From Collinsella sp. (GTDB taxonomy: Bacteria > Actinomycetota > Coriobacteriia > Coriobacteriales > Coriobacteriaceae): 64,000 nt of DNA. The stretch covers positions 62,001-126,000 of the forward strand of contig DXMW01000032.1 of NCBI GenBank assembly GCA_019414045.1, written 5' to 3'. The translations under genes were made by a program, and so were the position numbers. Below are positions 24,984 to 33,791 of the stretch, one piece after another; the first letter of the stretch is position 1, and each line of letters opens with the position of its first letter. Under the pieces are notes generated by a model. It did no database searches, was not told the origin of the DNA, and saw only the letters and a program-made list of their open reading frames with translations.

Positions 24984-26345
24984 TTACAGACCAGCGATAT
25001 GGTCGGCGGGCGTCGCGACAACCTGTCCGGCGCTCTTGGTGGGACGCTTCTTTTTGGTTTCGGCCGTACCCAGCAGCCTCGCCTCAAGACCGCTCACCAA
25101 GCGCGCAAGCGGCAGGGTAATGACCAGATAGAACAGGGCGGCAACCACATACGGCGTAATGGAGCCCGTCGTTGCCACGATGGTGCGGGCGTTCATGACG
25201 ATCTCGACCACGCCCACGGCGGCGAGCAGCGACGTATCCTTGTAGAGCAGGATAAACTCGCTGGTCAGCGTAGGCAGGACATTGCGGAACGTCTGCGGAA
25301 TCATAACGTAGAGCAGCGTCTGGAAGGCATTCATACCCAGCGAACGAGCGGCCTCGTTCTGGCCCTTGGGGATCGATTGAATACCGGCACGGAAAATCTC
25401 GCACAGATACGCAGACGAGTTCATGGCCATGACGATAACGCCCAAGACATAGTCGTCCACCTTGACGCCGGCAAGCGGCAGGCCAAAGAATGCAATATAG
25501 ATCTGCAGGAACGCCGGCGTACCGCGGATGACATTCACGTAGATGCCGGCAAGGCAACGCAGGATGCGCGATTTGGATATGCGCATAAGCGACAGGGCAA
25601 AGCCAAAGGGGATCGCCAGCGGAAACGCCACGAGCACGATCGAGAGCGACATAAGGAAGCCCTTGAAGACGATCGGCAGGCTCTGGACCAAAATGACCGG
25701 GTTCAGGAACAGGCGAAGGAACATGTTGGAATTCCATGCCTCGACCCACGGCTGTTCCTTAAGGTCGGCCAGGAAGTTATCGAACGCCGTCACGCCCTTA
25801 ATCTCGACGGAAGGAATCTTGGAAATCTTCTTGGTCGAACCGTCGGCGAGCGTATAGGTTCCGCTAAAGGCCTCATCGCCGCCCTCGACGGGGAACGTCA
25901 CGCCGTAAACCTCGACACGGAAAAAGCCGCCGGCAGGCGCCGTCTCGCCAAAGTCAATCTTGAGCGTCTGGCCGTCAGCCCTGCACGTGGGCTTCATGGG
26001 CGTACGATCCATGAGGTCCTCGCCCGAGAGCATCGTCAATCGCGTGTCATCGGTACCAAACGTTGTGCCGTCGACAAACGTCAGAGAAAGACCGCTCAGC
26101 TCCTCGTCGGCATCGGCCTGAACTTCCCAGGTAATGCGCGTCTCGGTGCCGCCGACCACAGCGCTGCCCGAACCGGTGTTGGGTCGGGCGGTAATCTTTG
26201 CGGTCTCAAGCGCCTGGGCGGTCGTGGGCGCATATGCCCCCACGCACACCAGCGCGAGCGCCACGGCCATGGCGCAGGCTAGCTTTTGGAGCAAGGCGGG
26301 CAGTGGAAAACGCTGCTCCGCAGCCCCTTTGTTCAGTCGAGACAA
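24984..26345 (-). CDS. Amino-acid ABC permease with exported N-terminal beta domain
   Basis: A 453-residue protein, about twice the length of usual GlnP/HisM permeases. Residues 1-48 form a signal-peptide-like segment (LLQKLACAMAVALALVCVGA, then AQA). Residues 50-190 are a beta-rich, threonine/glycine-rich region without membrane segments. Residues 205-430 are a normal permease with the EAA loop EAARSLGMNAFQTLLYVMIP at 331-350. The N-terminal region is not a substrate-binding (SBP_bac_3) domain. The TTG at 26345 is chosen because TAGGAGCCACC precedes it and the signal peptide starts there. Substrate is unknown. Confidence 0.85.
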   Translation of the reverse strand: MSRLNKGAAEQRFPLPALLQKLACAMAVALALVCVGAYAPTTAQALETAKITARPNTGSGSAVVGGTETRITWEVQADADEELSGLSLTFVDGTTFGTDDTRLTMLSGEDLMDRTPMKPTCRADGQTLKIDFGETAPAGGFFRVEVYGVTFPVEGGDEAFSGTYTLADGSTKKISKIPSVEIKGVTAFDNFLADLKEQPWVEAWNSNMFLRLFLNPVILVQSLPIVFKGFLMSLSIVLVAFPLAIPFGFALSLMRISKSRILRCLAGIYVNVIRGTPAFLQIYIAFFGLPLAGVKVDDYVLGVIVMAMNSSAYLCEIFRAGIQSIPKGQNEAARSLGMNAFQTLLYVMIPQTFRNVLPTLTSEFILLYKDTSLLAAVGVVEIVMNARTIVATTGSITPYVVAALFYLVITLPLARLVSGLEARLLGTAETKKKRPTKSAGQVVATPADHIAGL

Positions 26346-26412
26346 GGTGGCTCCTATCGTAGAAGTTGCCGGCAAAACGAGACGGAAACACTCTCCGTCA
26401 AGAGAAGCGCAA

Positions 26413-26442
26413 AGGCCCTCTCCGCCAAAACGGAAAGGGCCC
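26413..26442 (-). terminator. Intercistronic hairpin between binding protein and permease genes
   Basis: GGCCCTCTCCG and CGGAAAGGGCC pair around an AAAA loop, followed on the minus strand by TTTGCG. It lies 21 bases past the binding-protein stop and probably limits transcription into the permease and ATPase genes, raising the binding-protein share. Confidence 0.65.
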
Positions 26443-26463
26443 GCGCGCAATCAAGTAGCTATT

Positions 26464-27324
26464 TTACTTGATGTTGTACTTAGCCATGAGGGCGTCGACG
26501 GTACCGTCGTCAGTCAGGTCCTTGATGGCCTGGTTGATGTCGTCCTTGAGCTTGGTGTTGCCCTGGTTGATGGCGATGGCGTACTCCTCGCCGGTGCTGA
26601 CCTGCTTGATGGTCTGGCAGGTGTTGAACTGCTCGGCGGTCAGCTGGCTGGCAACGGAGCGGTTGGTGACTACGGCGTCGCCCTTATCGGACTGCAGGGC
26701 GCTGAAGCACTCGGTGGCGTCCTTGTAGGGGACAATCTTGGCCTTGGGGAAGTTCTCCTGGGCAAAGGCCTCGGCGGTCGAGCCAGACTGGACGATGATG
26801 GTAGCGTCGGCGTTGTTGAGCTTCTCGCTGAAGTTGTCGGCCGTGATATCGGTGTTATCGACCTTGGTCACGATAGCCTGATCGTCCATGTAGTAGGAAT
26901 CGGAGAAAGTGACTTCCTTCTCACGCTCGGGCGTGTCGGTGATAGCCGCGATGGCGACGTCGTACTTGGCGCCCGAAGCAACGCCGGGGACGAGCGTGTC
27001 AAAATCATTGTTGACATACTCGACATCCAGACCCAGCTTATCGCCGATAGCCTTAATGAGTTCAAGGTCAAAGCCCTGGTAGTCGCCATTGTCATCCTTG
27101 TACTCAAACGGAGCGTACTCGGCAGAGGTGCCGACGGTCAGCGTACCGTCCTTGACGAGCGCGTACTCCTTGGAACCGTCGACCTTCTCGACCTTAGCGT
27201 CGTCAGAGCTGCTGGAACTGGCATCAGAACCAGAGGTGGCGTTGGACGAGCCGCAGCCCGTCAGAGCAAGGGCGAGCGCCATAGCACCCGTGGCGGCAAA
27301 TGCGCCAAGCTTCTTCAACTTCAT
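26464..27324 (-). CDS. Amino-acid ABC transporter substrate-binding lipoprotein
   Basis: A 286-residue SBP_bac_3 protein. Signal peptide and lipobox LALTGC (Cys24 region) are followed by a serine-rich linker, then GTSAEYAPFEYKDDNGDYQGFDLELIKAIG and DVAIAAITDTPEREKEVTFSDSYY, classic for polar amino-acid binding proteins. It would sit outside the membrane as a lipid-anchored receptor. ATG 27324 follows AAGGAGACTGATT; 43 codons open upstream are unsupported. First gene of the importer unit. Confidence 0.93.
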   Translation of the reverse strand: MKLKKLGAFAATGAMALALALTGCGSSNATSGSDASSSSSDDAKVEKVDGSKEYALVKDGTLTVGTSAEYAPFEYKDDNGDYQGFDLELIKAIGDKLGLDVEYVNNDFDTLVPGVASGAKYDVAIAAITDTPEREKEVTFSDSYYMDDQAIVTKVDNTDITADNFSEKLNNADATIIVQSGSTAEAFAQENFPKAKIVPYKDATECFSALQSDKGDAVVTNRSVASQLTAEQFNTCQTIKQVSTGEEYAIAINQGNTKLKDDINQAIKDLTDDGTVDALMAKYNIK

Positions 27325-27471
27325 AATCAGTCTCCTTCCAATGACCCCACGTGATTCAGGGGTCTGCAAAAACTGAGGGTTATTATGCACCCGCTTGGAA
27401 GAATCCGCAATTAGAAAACTGATTGAAACAAACCCATAACGTGAATGGAGCACTCCACTTTATGACAGTCA

Positions 27472-28338
27472 TCACTGCTGCAATGACCTTAACAATTTGA
27501 TTTCAGCCGCATAACCTGCAAGTTCGTTCGGTGTCTCCAAAATGAATGGCAATGCGCGCAAGCGGCCATTCGATACAATATTCTGCATAACCTGCATACC
27601 GCCGCCAAACTCTTCGCTACCCAGGTAGCCCTTACCGATGCATTCGTGGCGGTCCTTATGGGCGCCGCAGGGGTTCTTGGAGTCATTGATATGCACGGCG
27701 CGCAGGCGCTCGATACCCACCACACGATCGAACTCGTCGAGCACGCCTTCAAGATCGTGGACGATGTCGTAGCCGGCGTCATTCACATGGCAGGTGTCCA
27801 AGCAAACGCCCAACTTGGCCGACAGCTCGGGGCACTTGTCGGCAACGCCCTGGATGATGAGTGCCAGTTCCTCAAAGCTGCGGCCCACCTCGGTGCCCTT
27901 GCCGGCCATGGTCTCGAGCAGCACCGTCGTCTGTTGGCCCTCAAACATCACCTGGCACAGGGTGTCGACGATCATCTGAATGCCGGCGTCGGAGCCCTGC
28001 CCCACATGCGCACCGGGATGGAAGTTGTAGTAGTTGCCGGGCAGCGCTTCCATGCGCCGCAGGTCCTCCGCCATGGCCTCCAAGGCAAACTCGCGCGCCC
28101 GCTCTTTGGCCGAGCAAGGGTTATAGGTATACGGGGCATGAGCCACAAGCGGGCCAAAATCGTTCTGTTCCATAAGCTCGCGCAGGGCGGCCACGTCATC
28201 CATGTCAAGGTCTTTCGCCTTGCCGCCGCGCGGGTTGCGTGTAAAGAATGCAAAGGTATTGGCGCCAATTGACAACGCCGTCTCCCCCATCGCCCGATAG
28301 CCCTTCGTCGTGGATAGATGACACCCGATCGTCAGCAT
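27472..28338 (-). CDS. nfo: Endonuclease IV (deoxyribonuclease IV)
   Basis: A 288-residue AP endonuclease for base-excision repair. It opens IGCHLSTTKGY and has VAHAPYTYNPCS, NFHPGAHVG, LLETMAGKGTEVG, LGVCLDTCHVNDAGYD, AVHINDSKNPCGAHKDRH and ILETPNE. These supply the nine metal ligands (His, Glu, Asp) of the trinuclear zinc site. It stands alone; a 78-bp fold-back repeat follows its promoter region. Confidence 0.95.
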   Translation of the reverse strand: MLTIGCHLSTTKGYRAMGETALSIGANTFAFFTRNPRGGKAKDLDMDDVAALRELMEQNDFGPLVAHAPYTYNPCSAKERAREFALEAMAEDLRRMEALPGNYYNFHPGAHVGQGSDAGIQMIVDTLCQVMFEGQQTTVLLETMAGKGTEVGRSFEELALIIQGVADKCPELSAKLGVCLDTCHVNDAGYDIVHDLEGVLDEFDRVVGIERLRAVHINDSKNPCGAHKDRHECIGKGYLGSEEFGGGMQVMQNIVSNGRLRALPFILETPNELAGYAAEIKLLRSLQQ

Positions 28339-28355
28339 CCCCAGCTCCCCCTCAT

Positions 28356-28433
28356 CAGTTGCGGTGAAATAGTTCCTGTCGATGCCTTATTCTGCCGCAA
28401 ACAGGAACTATTCCACCGCAAGTTATAAAAGGG
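28356..28433. repeat. 78-bp fold-back repeat, copy 1
   Basis: The element carries near-perfect 20-base inverted arms, TTGCGGTGAAATAGTTCCTG and CAGGAACTATTCCACCGCAA, around a 24-base loop that contains TGCCGCAA. Copy 2 at 29544-29621 is 77/78 identical in the same orientation. It ends in TTATAAAAGGG. It lies between nfo and the oxidoreductase gene and could fold as a terminator in either strand. Confidence 0.85.
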
Positions 28434-28510
28434 GCATCAGAGATGCGGGGCACCAAGCACTACGGCTACGGGCGCCGGCGTCATGATCCCTCACGCGTCA
28501 GCGCCAGGTC

Positions 28511-29530
28511 CTAGAGGGCTAGACGGATTGCGTCGATAATGCGCGCGCAGCGCTGTGTGGCGGCAAGGGGCATGACGGGACTCTCGAGTTTCCCCGCCCG
28601 GATGAGCTGGGTCGCATGCTGGATTTCGCCGTAGAAATCATCGACCTCAAACGGGGCATTTACTTCGAGCATTCGTCCGTCGGAGCACCTCACATGGGCG
28701 AGCTCGGGGCGATGGAGGCGCTCGATTTCCAACGAGCCCCGCTCGCAGGCAATCATTAAGCGGCTTTCATATGCTGCTTTGCCGTCACACGCCATATGAA
28801 TGGGTATACCGCCGACACTCATATGGATCTCATCGGCCCAATCCACGCGGCCGCCCGATACGTCACGCCAGCGAACTTCACGAGACGAAACATCGCACGC
28901 GCCCGCAAGCAGATCCTCAAACCACCCGACTGCATAGCAGCCCATGTCATATAGACAGCCACCCTGCAACGGATCGAGTAGATAACTCGAAGGGGACTCA
29001 CCATAATCGAGTTTTTGCACGCTTTCGATCGAAACGATACGGCCGAGCTCGCCCGACGCAAGCAAGCCCTTCACGCGAGTACGCATCGGACAAAACCGAT
29101 TTTTCATCGCCTCCATAAACGGCACACCGCACTCACGGGAAACGGAGGCGATCGCATGGGCCTCTTCTTCATTCAAAACGGCCGGCTTTTCGCACAGTAC
29201 GGCCTTTCCCGCGCGCAGTGCCCGACAGACCCAATGCGCATGCATGCCATGTGGAAGAGCCAAGTAGATTGCGTCGACATCGGGGTCGGCAATCAGCGCA
29301 TCATAAGCCGCATCGCCGCTATCGTCAGCCGTGGCATAACTGTGCGCGGCATCAATCGAAAACGCCCTGCAAAACTCCTCAACATGCGAAGGAGTGCGGC
29401 CGGCGGCAGCCACAAGCCGTGCCCCGTCCACCTCCTTGAGCGACGATGCAAATCGATGCGAAATGTGTCCAGCGCCCAAAACGCCCCAACGAACCTCACG
29501 CAAATCATCACATGAATCCCGATGACCCAC
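28511..29530 (-). CDS. Gfo/Idh/MocA-family oxidoreductase
   Basis: A 339-residue NAD(P)-dependent sugar or cyclitol dehydrogenase-like protein. The Rossmann loop GVLGAGHISHRFASSL is at residues 16-31, IYLALPHGMHAHW and the catalytic-lysine motif LCEKPAVLN follow, and the C-terminal half carries the beta-sheet domain. The start is taken as GTG 29530 (preceded by GGGGGCTGTC); a start a few codons later is possible. It is bracketed by the two 78-bp repeats, so it is probably transcribed alone. The substrate is unknown. Confidence 0.85.
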   Translation of the reverse strand: MGHRDSCDDLREVRWGVLGAGHISHRFASSLKEVDGARLVAAAGRTPSHVEEFCRAFSIDAAHSYATADDSGDAAYDALIADPDVDAIYLALPHGMHAHWVCRALRAGKAVLCEKPAVLNEEEAHAIASVSRECGVPFMEAMKNRFCPMRTRVKGLLASGELGRIVSIESVQKLDYGESPSSYLLDPLQGGCLYDMGCYAVGWFEDLLAGACDVSSREVRWRDVSGGRVDWADEIHMSVGGIPIHMACDGKAAYESRLMIACERGSLEIERLHRPELAHVRCSDGRMLEVNAPFEVDDFYGEIQHATQLIRAGKLESPVMPLAATQRCARIIDAIRLAL

Positions 29531-29543
29531 GACAGCCCCCCTT

Positions 29544-29621
29544 CAGTTGCGGTGAAATAGTTCCTGTCGATGCCTTATTCTGCCGCAAGCAGGAACTATT
29601 CCACCGCAAGTTATAAAAGGG
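29544..29621. repeat. 78-bp fold-back repeat, copy 2
   Basis: Same element as 28356-28433 with one base change in the loop. It occupies the gap between the aldo/keto reductase stop (29622) and the oxidoreductase start (29530), leaving no other spacer. Confidence 0.85.
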
Positions 29622-30812
29622 TCACGAGGAGCGCGTTTTGCCGAAGGCCTTAAGCACCGCCGTCACGGGGCCAGGCTGAAAACGGCGGCGTACGTCGTCC
29701 AAGCGCCCGGGGATATCGATGTGCTGCGGGCAATGCCGCGCGCATTTGCCGCACTTGACGCAATTGCTCACCAGCTTGGGCTCGTTCGTCCGCACCGCGC
29801 TCGCCGTAAAGTATTGAGACAGCCCCGTAAACCAGCTGTGCGCATAGCTTGCGTTGTAGGCAGCAAAACACCCAGGGATATTGATGCCTTTAGGACACGG
29901 CATGCAATAGCCGCATCCCGTGCAGGGCACGCGATTCGATTTTTCAAACTCCCTCAGCACGCGTGCGATGGCATCGAGCTGAGCAGCCGTCATCGAATCC
30001 GGCAGGGCCCGATCGGCCAACGCCACGTTCTCATCCACTTGCGCGGTATCGGTCATACCCGAAAGCAGCATCGTCACCTGAGGATGGTTCCACACCCACG
30101 AAAGCCCCCAGGCGGCCGGAGTGCGCAAATGCGGGTCACGGGCGCCATCGAGCACAGCGCGTGCCCGCGGCGGCAGTTTGCCCGCTAGACGACCGCCCAG
30201 CAGTGGCTCCATCACAAACACCGCAAGACCGCGCTCCGCAGCCGCCATGAGTCCTGCCGTTCCCGCTTGGTAACGCTCGCCGGCATAGTTGTACTGGATC
30301 TGGCAAAAATCCCAGTCATATGCGTCAAGCACCGTCAGGAAATCCGCCGCGCTGCCGTGATACGAAAAACCAATCTGGCGAATGCGCCCCGCCGCCTTTT
30401 GACGCGCGATCCAGTCCTCGATGCCCAACGCCACCACACGTTCCCACTGGGCGGGCGAGGTAATGTTGTGCATGAGGTAATAGTCGATATGGTCGGTCCG
30501 CAGGCGGCACAGTTGCTCGTCGAAGAACCGGTCGAAATCCTCCGCGCATTTGCACGAAGCATGCGGCAGCTTGGTCGCGAGCAAAACCTGGTCGCGTAGG
30601 CCTAGGCGCTCAAGCGAAGCGCCCACGCAAGCCTCGTTGCCGGGATAGAGATAGGCCGTGTCCAGGTAGTTAATCCCCTGCTCCACCGCACGGGAGATGA
30701 TGGCGTCGGCTGTCTTCGCATCCGGGCGTCCCGGCGCACCGGGAAACCTCATGCAGCCCAGCCCCAACGCCGAGATACGGTTACTGCTTTTGGGGTCAAC
30801 GCGATATTGCAC
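29622..30812 (-). CDS. Aldo/keto reductase with C-terminal ferredoxin domain
   Basis: A 396-residue protein. The AKR barrel has GLGCMRFPG (17-25), NYLDTAYLYPGNE with catalytic Asp and Tyr, and the lysine in LATKLP. The C-terminal 100 residues hold two [4Fe-4S] motifs, CTGCGYCMPCPKGINIP and CVKCGKCARHCPQHIDIP. This fusion is common in anaerobes and probably couples carbonyl reduction to ferredoxin or flavodoxin. No close operon partner. Confidence 0.9.
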   Translation of the reverse strand: MQYRVDPKSSNRISALGLGCMRFPGAPGRPDAKTADAIISRAVEQGINYLDTAYLYPGNEACVGASLERLGLRDQVLLATKLPHASCKCAEDFDRFFDEQLCRLRTDHIDYYLMHNITSPAQWERVVALGIEDWIARQKAAGRIRQIGFSYHGSAADFLTVLDAYDWDFCQIQYNYAGERYQAGTAGLMAAAERGLAVFVMEPLLGGRLAGKLPPRARAVLDGARDPHLRTPAAWGLSWVWNHPQVTMLLSGMTDTAQVDENVALADRALPDSMTAAQLDAIARVLREFEKSNRVPCTGCGYCMPCPKGINIPGCFAAYNASYAHSWFTGLSQYFTASAVRTNEPKLVSNCVKCGKCARHCPQHIDIPGRLDDVRRRFQPGPVTAVLKAFGKTRSS

Positions 30813-30974
30813 GGCCCCTCCTCCCCCATCGAAGCCCTGATAAGGCGAAACAAACCTGTCACGTCATCGAAGCACATCGGAATCGCAATCGAGAACGTAT
30901 CGTAACGCAGCAGAAATCAGGCCGTCACGGCACCGCTTTAACATCAGCAAAAAGCCCGATGAAAGGAGGCGAGC

Positions 30975-31169
30975 GTGGCCACGCGTGAGGACGCCTACCC
31001 CTATCCCGGCGAGCAATACATCCTCTCGGTCGACCGCTACCAGATCGAGGTCATGAACCATCTGGACGAGCTTCCCGCCACGGGCGCAGGCATCATCTGC
31101 ACCTTCCCCAAGGTGCGCGATGGCGTTGGATATCCTGTGCGCGTTTTTGCGGTCTGTCCCGCGGCATAA
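30975..31169 (+). CDS. Small hypothetical protein, 64 residues
   Basis: The GTG start lies behind a strong AAGGAGGCGAGC site, and a good terminator follows, so the frame is likely real. The sequence (EDAYPYPGEQYILSVDRYQIEVMNHL) is acidic, has no membrane segment and one cysteine near the end (VFAVCPAA). I know no family. It is followed by the ketopantoate-reductase-like gene, but the terminator separates them. Confidence 0.6.
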   Translation: MATREDAYPYPGEQYILSVDRYQIEVMNHLDELPATGAGIICTFPKVRDGVGYPVRVFAVCPAA

Positions 31170-31246
31170 GCGCACAGTGCAATAGTTCTTTTTCGTAACA
31201 GCAGTCCCGCGCATCCACCAATCACCCTGGCAGCATACAATCCATC

Positions 31247-31269
31247 AGGCGCCCCTTACGCGGGCGCCT
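31247..31269 (+). terminator. Terminator after the 64-residue ORF
   Basis: AGGCGCCC and GGGCGCCT form an eight-base stem followed by TTTTA. It ends 22 bases before the next gene's start. Confidence 0.7.
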
Positions 31270-31291
31270 TTTATATGGGGAGATGATTCAC

Positions 31292-32206
31292 ATGCAGATC
31301 AACAAGGTCGCCTTTATCGGCAAGGGCGGCGTCGGCCTGCTCTACGGCAGCATGATTGCCACGGCCCTCGGCAACGACGCCGTCGAATACGTTATGGATG
31401 ACGCCCGTTTCGAGCGTCACGCAGGCGACGCCCTTACGGTCAACGGCGAGCCCTGCGCACTCAAGTCCGTGCGCGTCAGTGAGGCAACGCCCGCCGATCT
31501 TGTCATTCTCACGGTCAAGACGACGGGACTCAACCAAGCACTCAAGACTATGGAGCGCGTCGTGGGGCCCAACACGCTCATCGCCTCGCTGTGCAACGGC
31601 ATTACGAGCGAGCAGAAGATTGCCGAGCGCTTTGGCTGGAAGCATACCGTTCTTGGTATTTGCCAGGGCATGGATGCCGTGTTCCTCGACGGCGCGCTCA
31701 CCTTTACCAATGCGGGCGAGATTCGCTTTGGCGCGGCAGCAGGCACCGAGCCCGCAACCGTCACCGCCATCGACGAGCTCTACACACGCTGCGGCATCGC
31801 CCATACCGTCGAGAGCGACATTGCGCACCGCATGTGGGCCAAACTCATGCTCAACGATGGTATCAACCAGACGTGCATGGCCTACGGCGGAACGTATGGA
31901 AGCGCCACAGAGGCCGGCTCCGAGCAGCGCCGCTGCTTTGTCTCCGCCATGCGAGAGACACTTGCGGTCGCCAATGCCGAGGGAATTGAGCTGACCGAGG
32001 CAGACCTGACGCAGATGGTGCACCTCATCGAGGGAATCGACCCCACCGGTATGCCCTCGATGGCGCAGGACCGCATCGCACAACGAAAGACCGAAGTCGA
32101 GGAGTTCGCGGGCACCATTTGCCGCCTGGCCGCCAAACACGATATCCAAGTGCCGCAAAACGATTGGCTCTACCAGAGGATTCGCGAAATAGAAAGCAGC
32201 TGGTAG
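31292..32206 (+). CDS. Ketopantoate reductase family protein (ApbA/PanE)
   Basis: A 304-residue NADPH-dependent reductase. The nucleotide loop VAFIGKGGVGLLYG is at residues 6-19 (GKGGVG in place of GxGxxG). LTVKTTGLNQAL, SLCNGITSEQKIAERFG and KLMLNDGINQTCMAYGG match the family's catalytic lysine and asparagine regions. It could make pantoate for CoA or reduce another 2-oxoacid. ATG 31292 gives better spacing from GGGGAG than the ATG at 31283. Confidence 0.85.
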   Translation: MQINKVAFIGKGGVGLLYGSMIATALGNDAVEYVMDDARFERHAGDALTVNGEPCALKSVRVSEATPADLVILTVKTTGLNQALKTMERVVGPNTLIASLCNGITSEQKIAERFGWKHTVLGICQGMDAVFLDGALTFTNAGEIRFGAAAGTEPATVTAIDELYTRCGIAHTVESDIAHRMWAKLMLNDGINQTCMAYGGTYGSATEAGSEQRRCFVSAMRETLAVANAEGIELTEADLTQMVHLIEGIDPTGMPSMAQDRIAQRKTEVEEFAGTICRLAAKHDIQVPQNDWLYQRIREIESSW

Positions 32207-32242
32207 CCTCGGCCGCATCGCGACGTGCGCAATACAAGCAGA

Positions 32243-32280
32243 CAGGCCTTCGCGAGGATTCCGTCATTCGCGAAGGCCTG
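32243..32280 (+). terminator. Terminator of the PanE-like gene
   Basis: CAGGCCTTCGCGA pairs perfectly with TCGCGAAGGCCTG, followed by TTGCATTT. It may also serve the converging small membrane-protein gene. Confidence 0.75.
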
Positions 32281-32297
32281 TTGCATTTAGCTCGAGG

Positions 32298-32516
32298 CTA
32301 AAACTGAGGCTTATTTTGCGATTCCGGAACCTCGTCCTCGTCATCGCGGCAAAGTAGCACGCCGGCGCTTCCCAGCAACGCCGCTGCAATCAAGGCGCCC
32401 ACAATCACAGGAGCGGCGCCCGTAGCGGACTGCAAGCCGGCAGTTAACGCCGCCGTCGGACCAAGGCATCCGATCAAAAGGGCAACGACGGCAATAGCGA
32501 CATCTCGAGCGTTCAT
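32298..32516 (-). CDS. Small two-helix membrane protein, 72 residues
   Basis: Two hydrophobic segments (VAIAVVALLIGCLGPTAAL and PVIVGALIAAALLGSAGVLLC) are joined by a short loop, and an acidic cytosolic tail (DDEDEVPESQ) follows. GGAGGAAG precedes the ATG. A 9-base perfect hairpin lies just upstream (32531-32555). No family is recognised; related small proteins with this layout occur in Coriobacteria. Confidence 0.6.
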   Translation of the reverse strand: MNARDVAIAVVALLIGCLGPTAALTAGLQSATGAAPVIVGALIAAALLGSAGVLLCRDDEDEVPESQNKPQF

Positions 32517-32530
32517 GGAACCACTTCCTC

Positions 32531-32555
32531 CACGAGAAAGACTTTGTTTCTCGTG
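32531..32555 (-). promoter_or_regulatory. Hairpin in the leader of the 72-residue membrane protein
   Basis: CACGAGAAA and TTTCTCGTG form a perfect nine-base palindrome around a seven-base loop, directly before the ribosome site. It may be an operator or an RNA control element; no T-run follows. Confidence 0.4.
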
Positions 32556-32702
32556 ACTTAGTGTGCCCCGCGCCCATATGCGCGGCGTACTGCCACGGTA
32601 AGCGCTCTGTTAACTCAAATGCATACATAGAACGGGCGCCCTTACGTTGCCCTAAAGCTCGGTAAAGACGCCCGTCCGCCAAATATTCGTGATGCAGAAA
32701 AA

Positions 32703-33479
32703 TTACCAGCCAGTGTAGTAGTCGGTGGTTCCGGCTGCGCAGCCGGAGTCATAGACCTTGCACTCGCCCTTGGAACCGGTAAACGTGGAGCCCTGAGCCT
32801 TATCGCCCGCGGCAACGACGTAGTAACCATCGGAATCGCGCCAAAAGCCCTCGGAATCCTGAGTCCACTCGCCCGTGCGGTGATGGTAGAGCACGTTGCT
32901 GCTGTAATAGGTCTCACGACGACCGTTATAGTTATTGACGCCGCTCGAGCGCGTCAGGCCCGAGCCGTTCGCGTAATACGCAGCAGACGCGTAAGACGAG
33001 CCGGAGCCGGCGTTGTAATACAAAGCCTGAACGGCCTCAGCGGCCTCGGCTTCGGCGGCCGCAGCCTCGAGCGCCTCACGCTTGGCATCCTCAAGCGTCG
33101 TGCGCAGCTCATCGAGCTCGGTCGATTTGGCGTCGACCTCCTCCATCGTCAAAAGACCGCCCGCACCATCGATACAACCTTGCAGTACAGCGCGCTCGTC
33201 ATCGGTGGCATAGTCACCGTACATGTTCATGATGATCCGGGCGCGGACCTCCAGGGAATCGCGCTTGGCCCCCATAGAGGCATTCCACTCCTGCATGGAG
33301 CCAAAGCCGTCGCCGCGATAGTCGACGGGCTGCATCAGCGTCGCCTCGGACGGCGTGGATCCGACCGTGTCGGACAGTGTTGCCGCGTGGGCATCGGTTG
33401 CGCCGGCGCCCGCTAAAAGTGCCACGGTCAGAGCGGCGGAAAGGGCGGCGGCTTTCGGTTTTCGTGAATCAATCCTCAT
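32703..33479 (-). CDS. Secreted alanine/glutamate-rich protein with C-terminal Cys-pair domain
   Basis: A 258-residue exported protein. The signal peptide spans residues 1-33 (AALSAALTVALLAGAGA, cleavage near AHA). A short helical region and an Ala/Glu coiled-coil-like stretch (TELDELRTTLEDAKREALEA and on) follow. The C-terminal part is rich in Tyr, Gly and Ser and ends in SKGECKVYDSGCAAGTTDYY. This ending recurs in secreted Coriobacterial proteins related to wall hydrolases, but no catalytic residues are evident. The two cysteines may form a disulfide. ATG 33479 is chosen as the signal-peptide start. Confidence 0.75.
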   Translation of the reverse strand: MRIDSRKPKAAALSAALTVALLAGAGATDAHAATLSDTVGSTPSEATLMQPVDYRGDGFGSMQEWNASMGAKRDSLEVRARIIMNMYGDYATDDERAVLQGCIDGAGGLLTMEEVDAKSTELDELRTTLEDAKREALEAAAAEAEAAEAVQALYYNAGSGSSYASAAYYANGSGLTRSSGVNNYNGRRETYYSSNVLYHHRTGEWTQDSEGFWRDSDGYYVVAAGDKAQGSTFTGSKGECKVYDSGCAAGTTDYYTGW

Positions 33480-33694
33480 GTAGCTGGAAACCTCCGTAGT
33501 GCGTTTTTGCTGCGTTTGAGCTGCGCGTGATTCGATCGCGCTGCATAGTACTCCGAGCAAATCGCGACCTGCGGTTTTTCTCAAAAGGTGCACGTCATTT
33601 GCGTAAAACTCACATCCTCTCAACAGGAGTTTTCCACATCTCGATTGCATAAAGCATGTCAAAAACCCTGTAATAGCGCCCTTCCTATGCAAAA

Positions 33695-33731
33695 AAGGCG
33701 CCTGCGCAACCATTGCTTGCGCAGGCGCCTT
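33695..33731 (-). terminator. Terminator of metY
   Basis: AAGGCGCCTGCGCAA pairs perfectly with TTGCGCAGGCGCCTT; on the minus strand TTTTTT follows. It lies 60 bases past the metY stop. Confidence 0.85.
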
Positions 33732-33791
33732 GAGCAGGCATTTTATACAGCTATACCTATCGAGTCGCAAGGGGTCCTTGCACAAGTCGCC

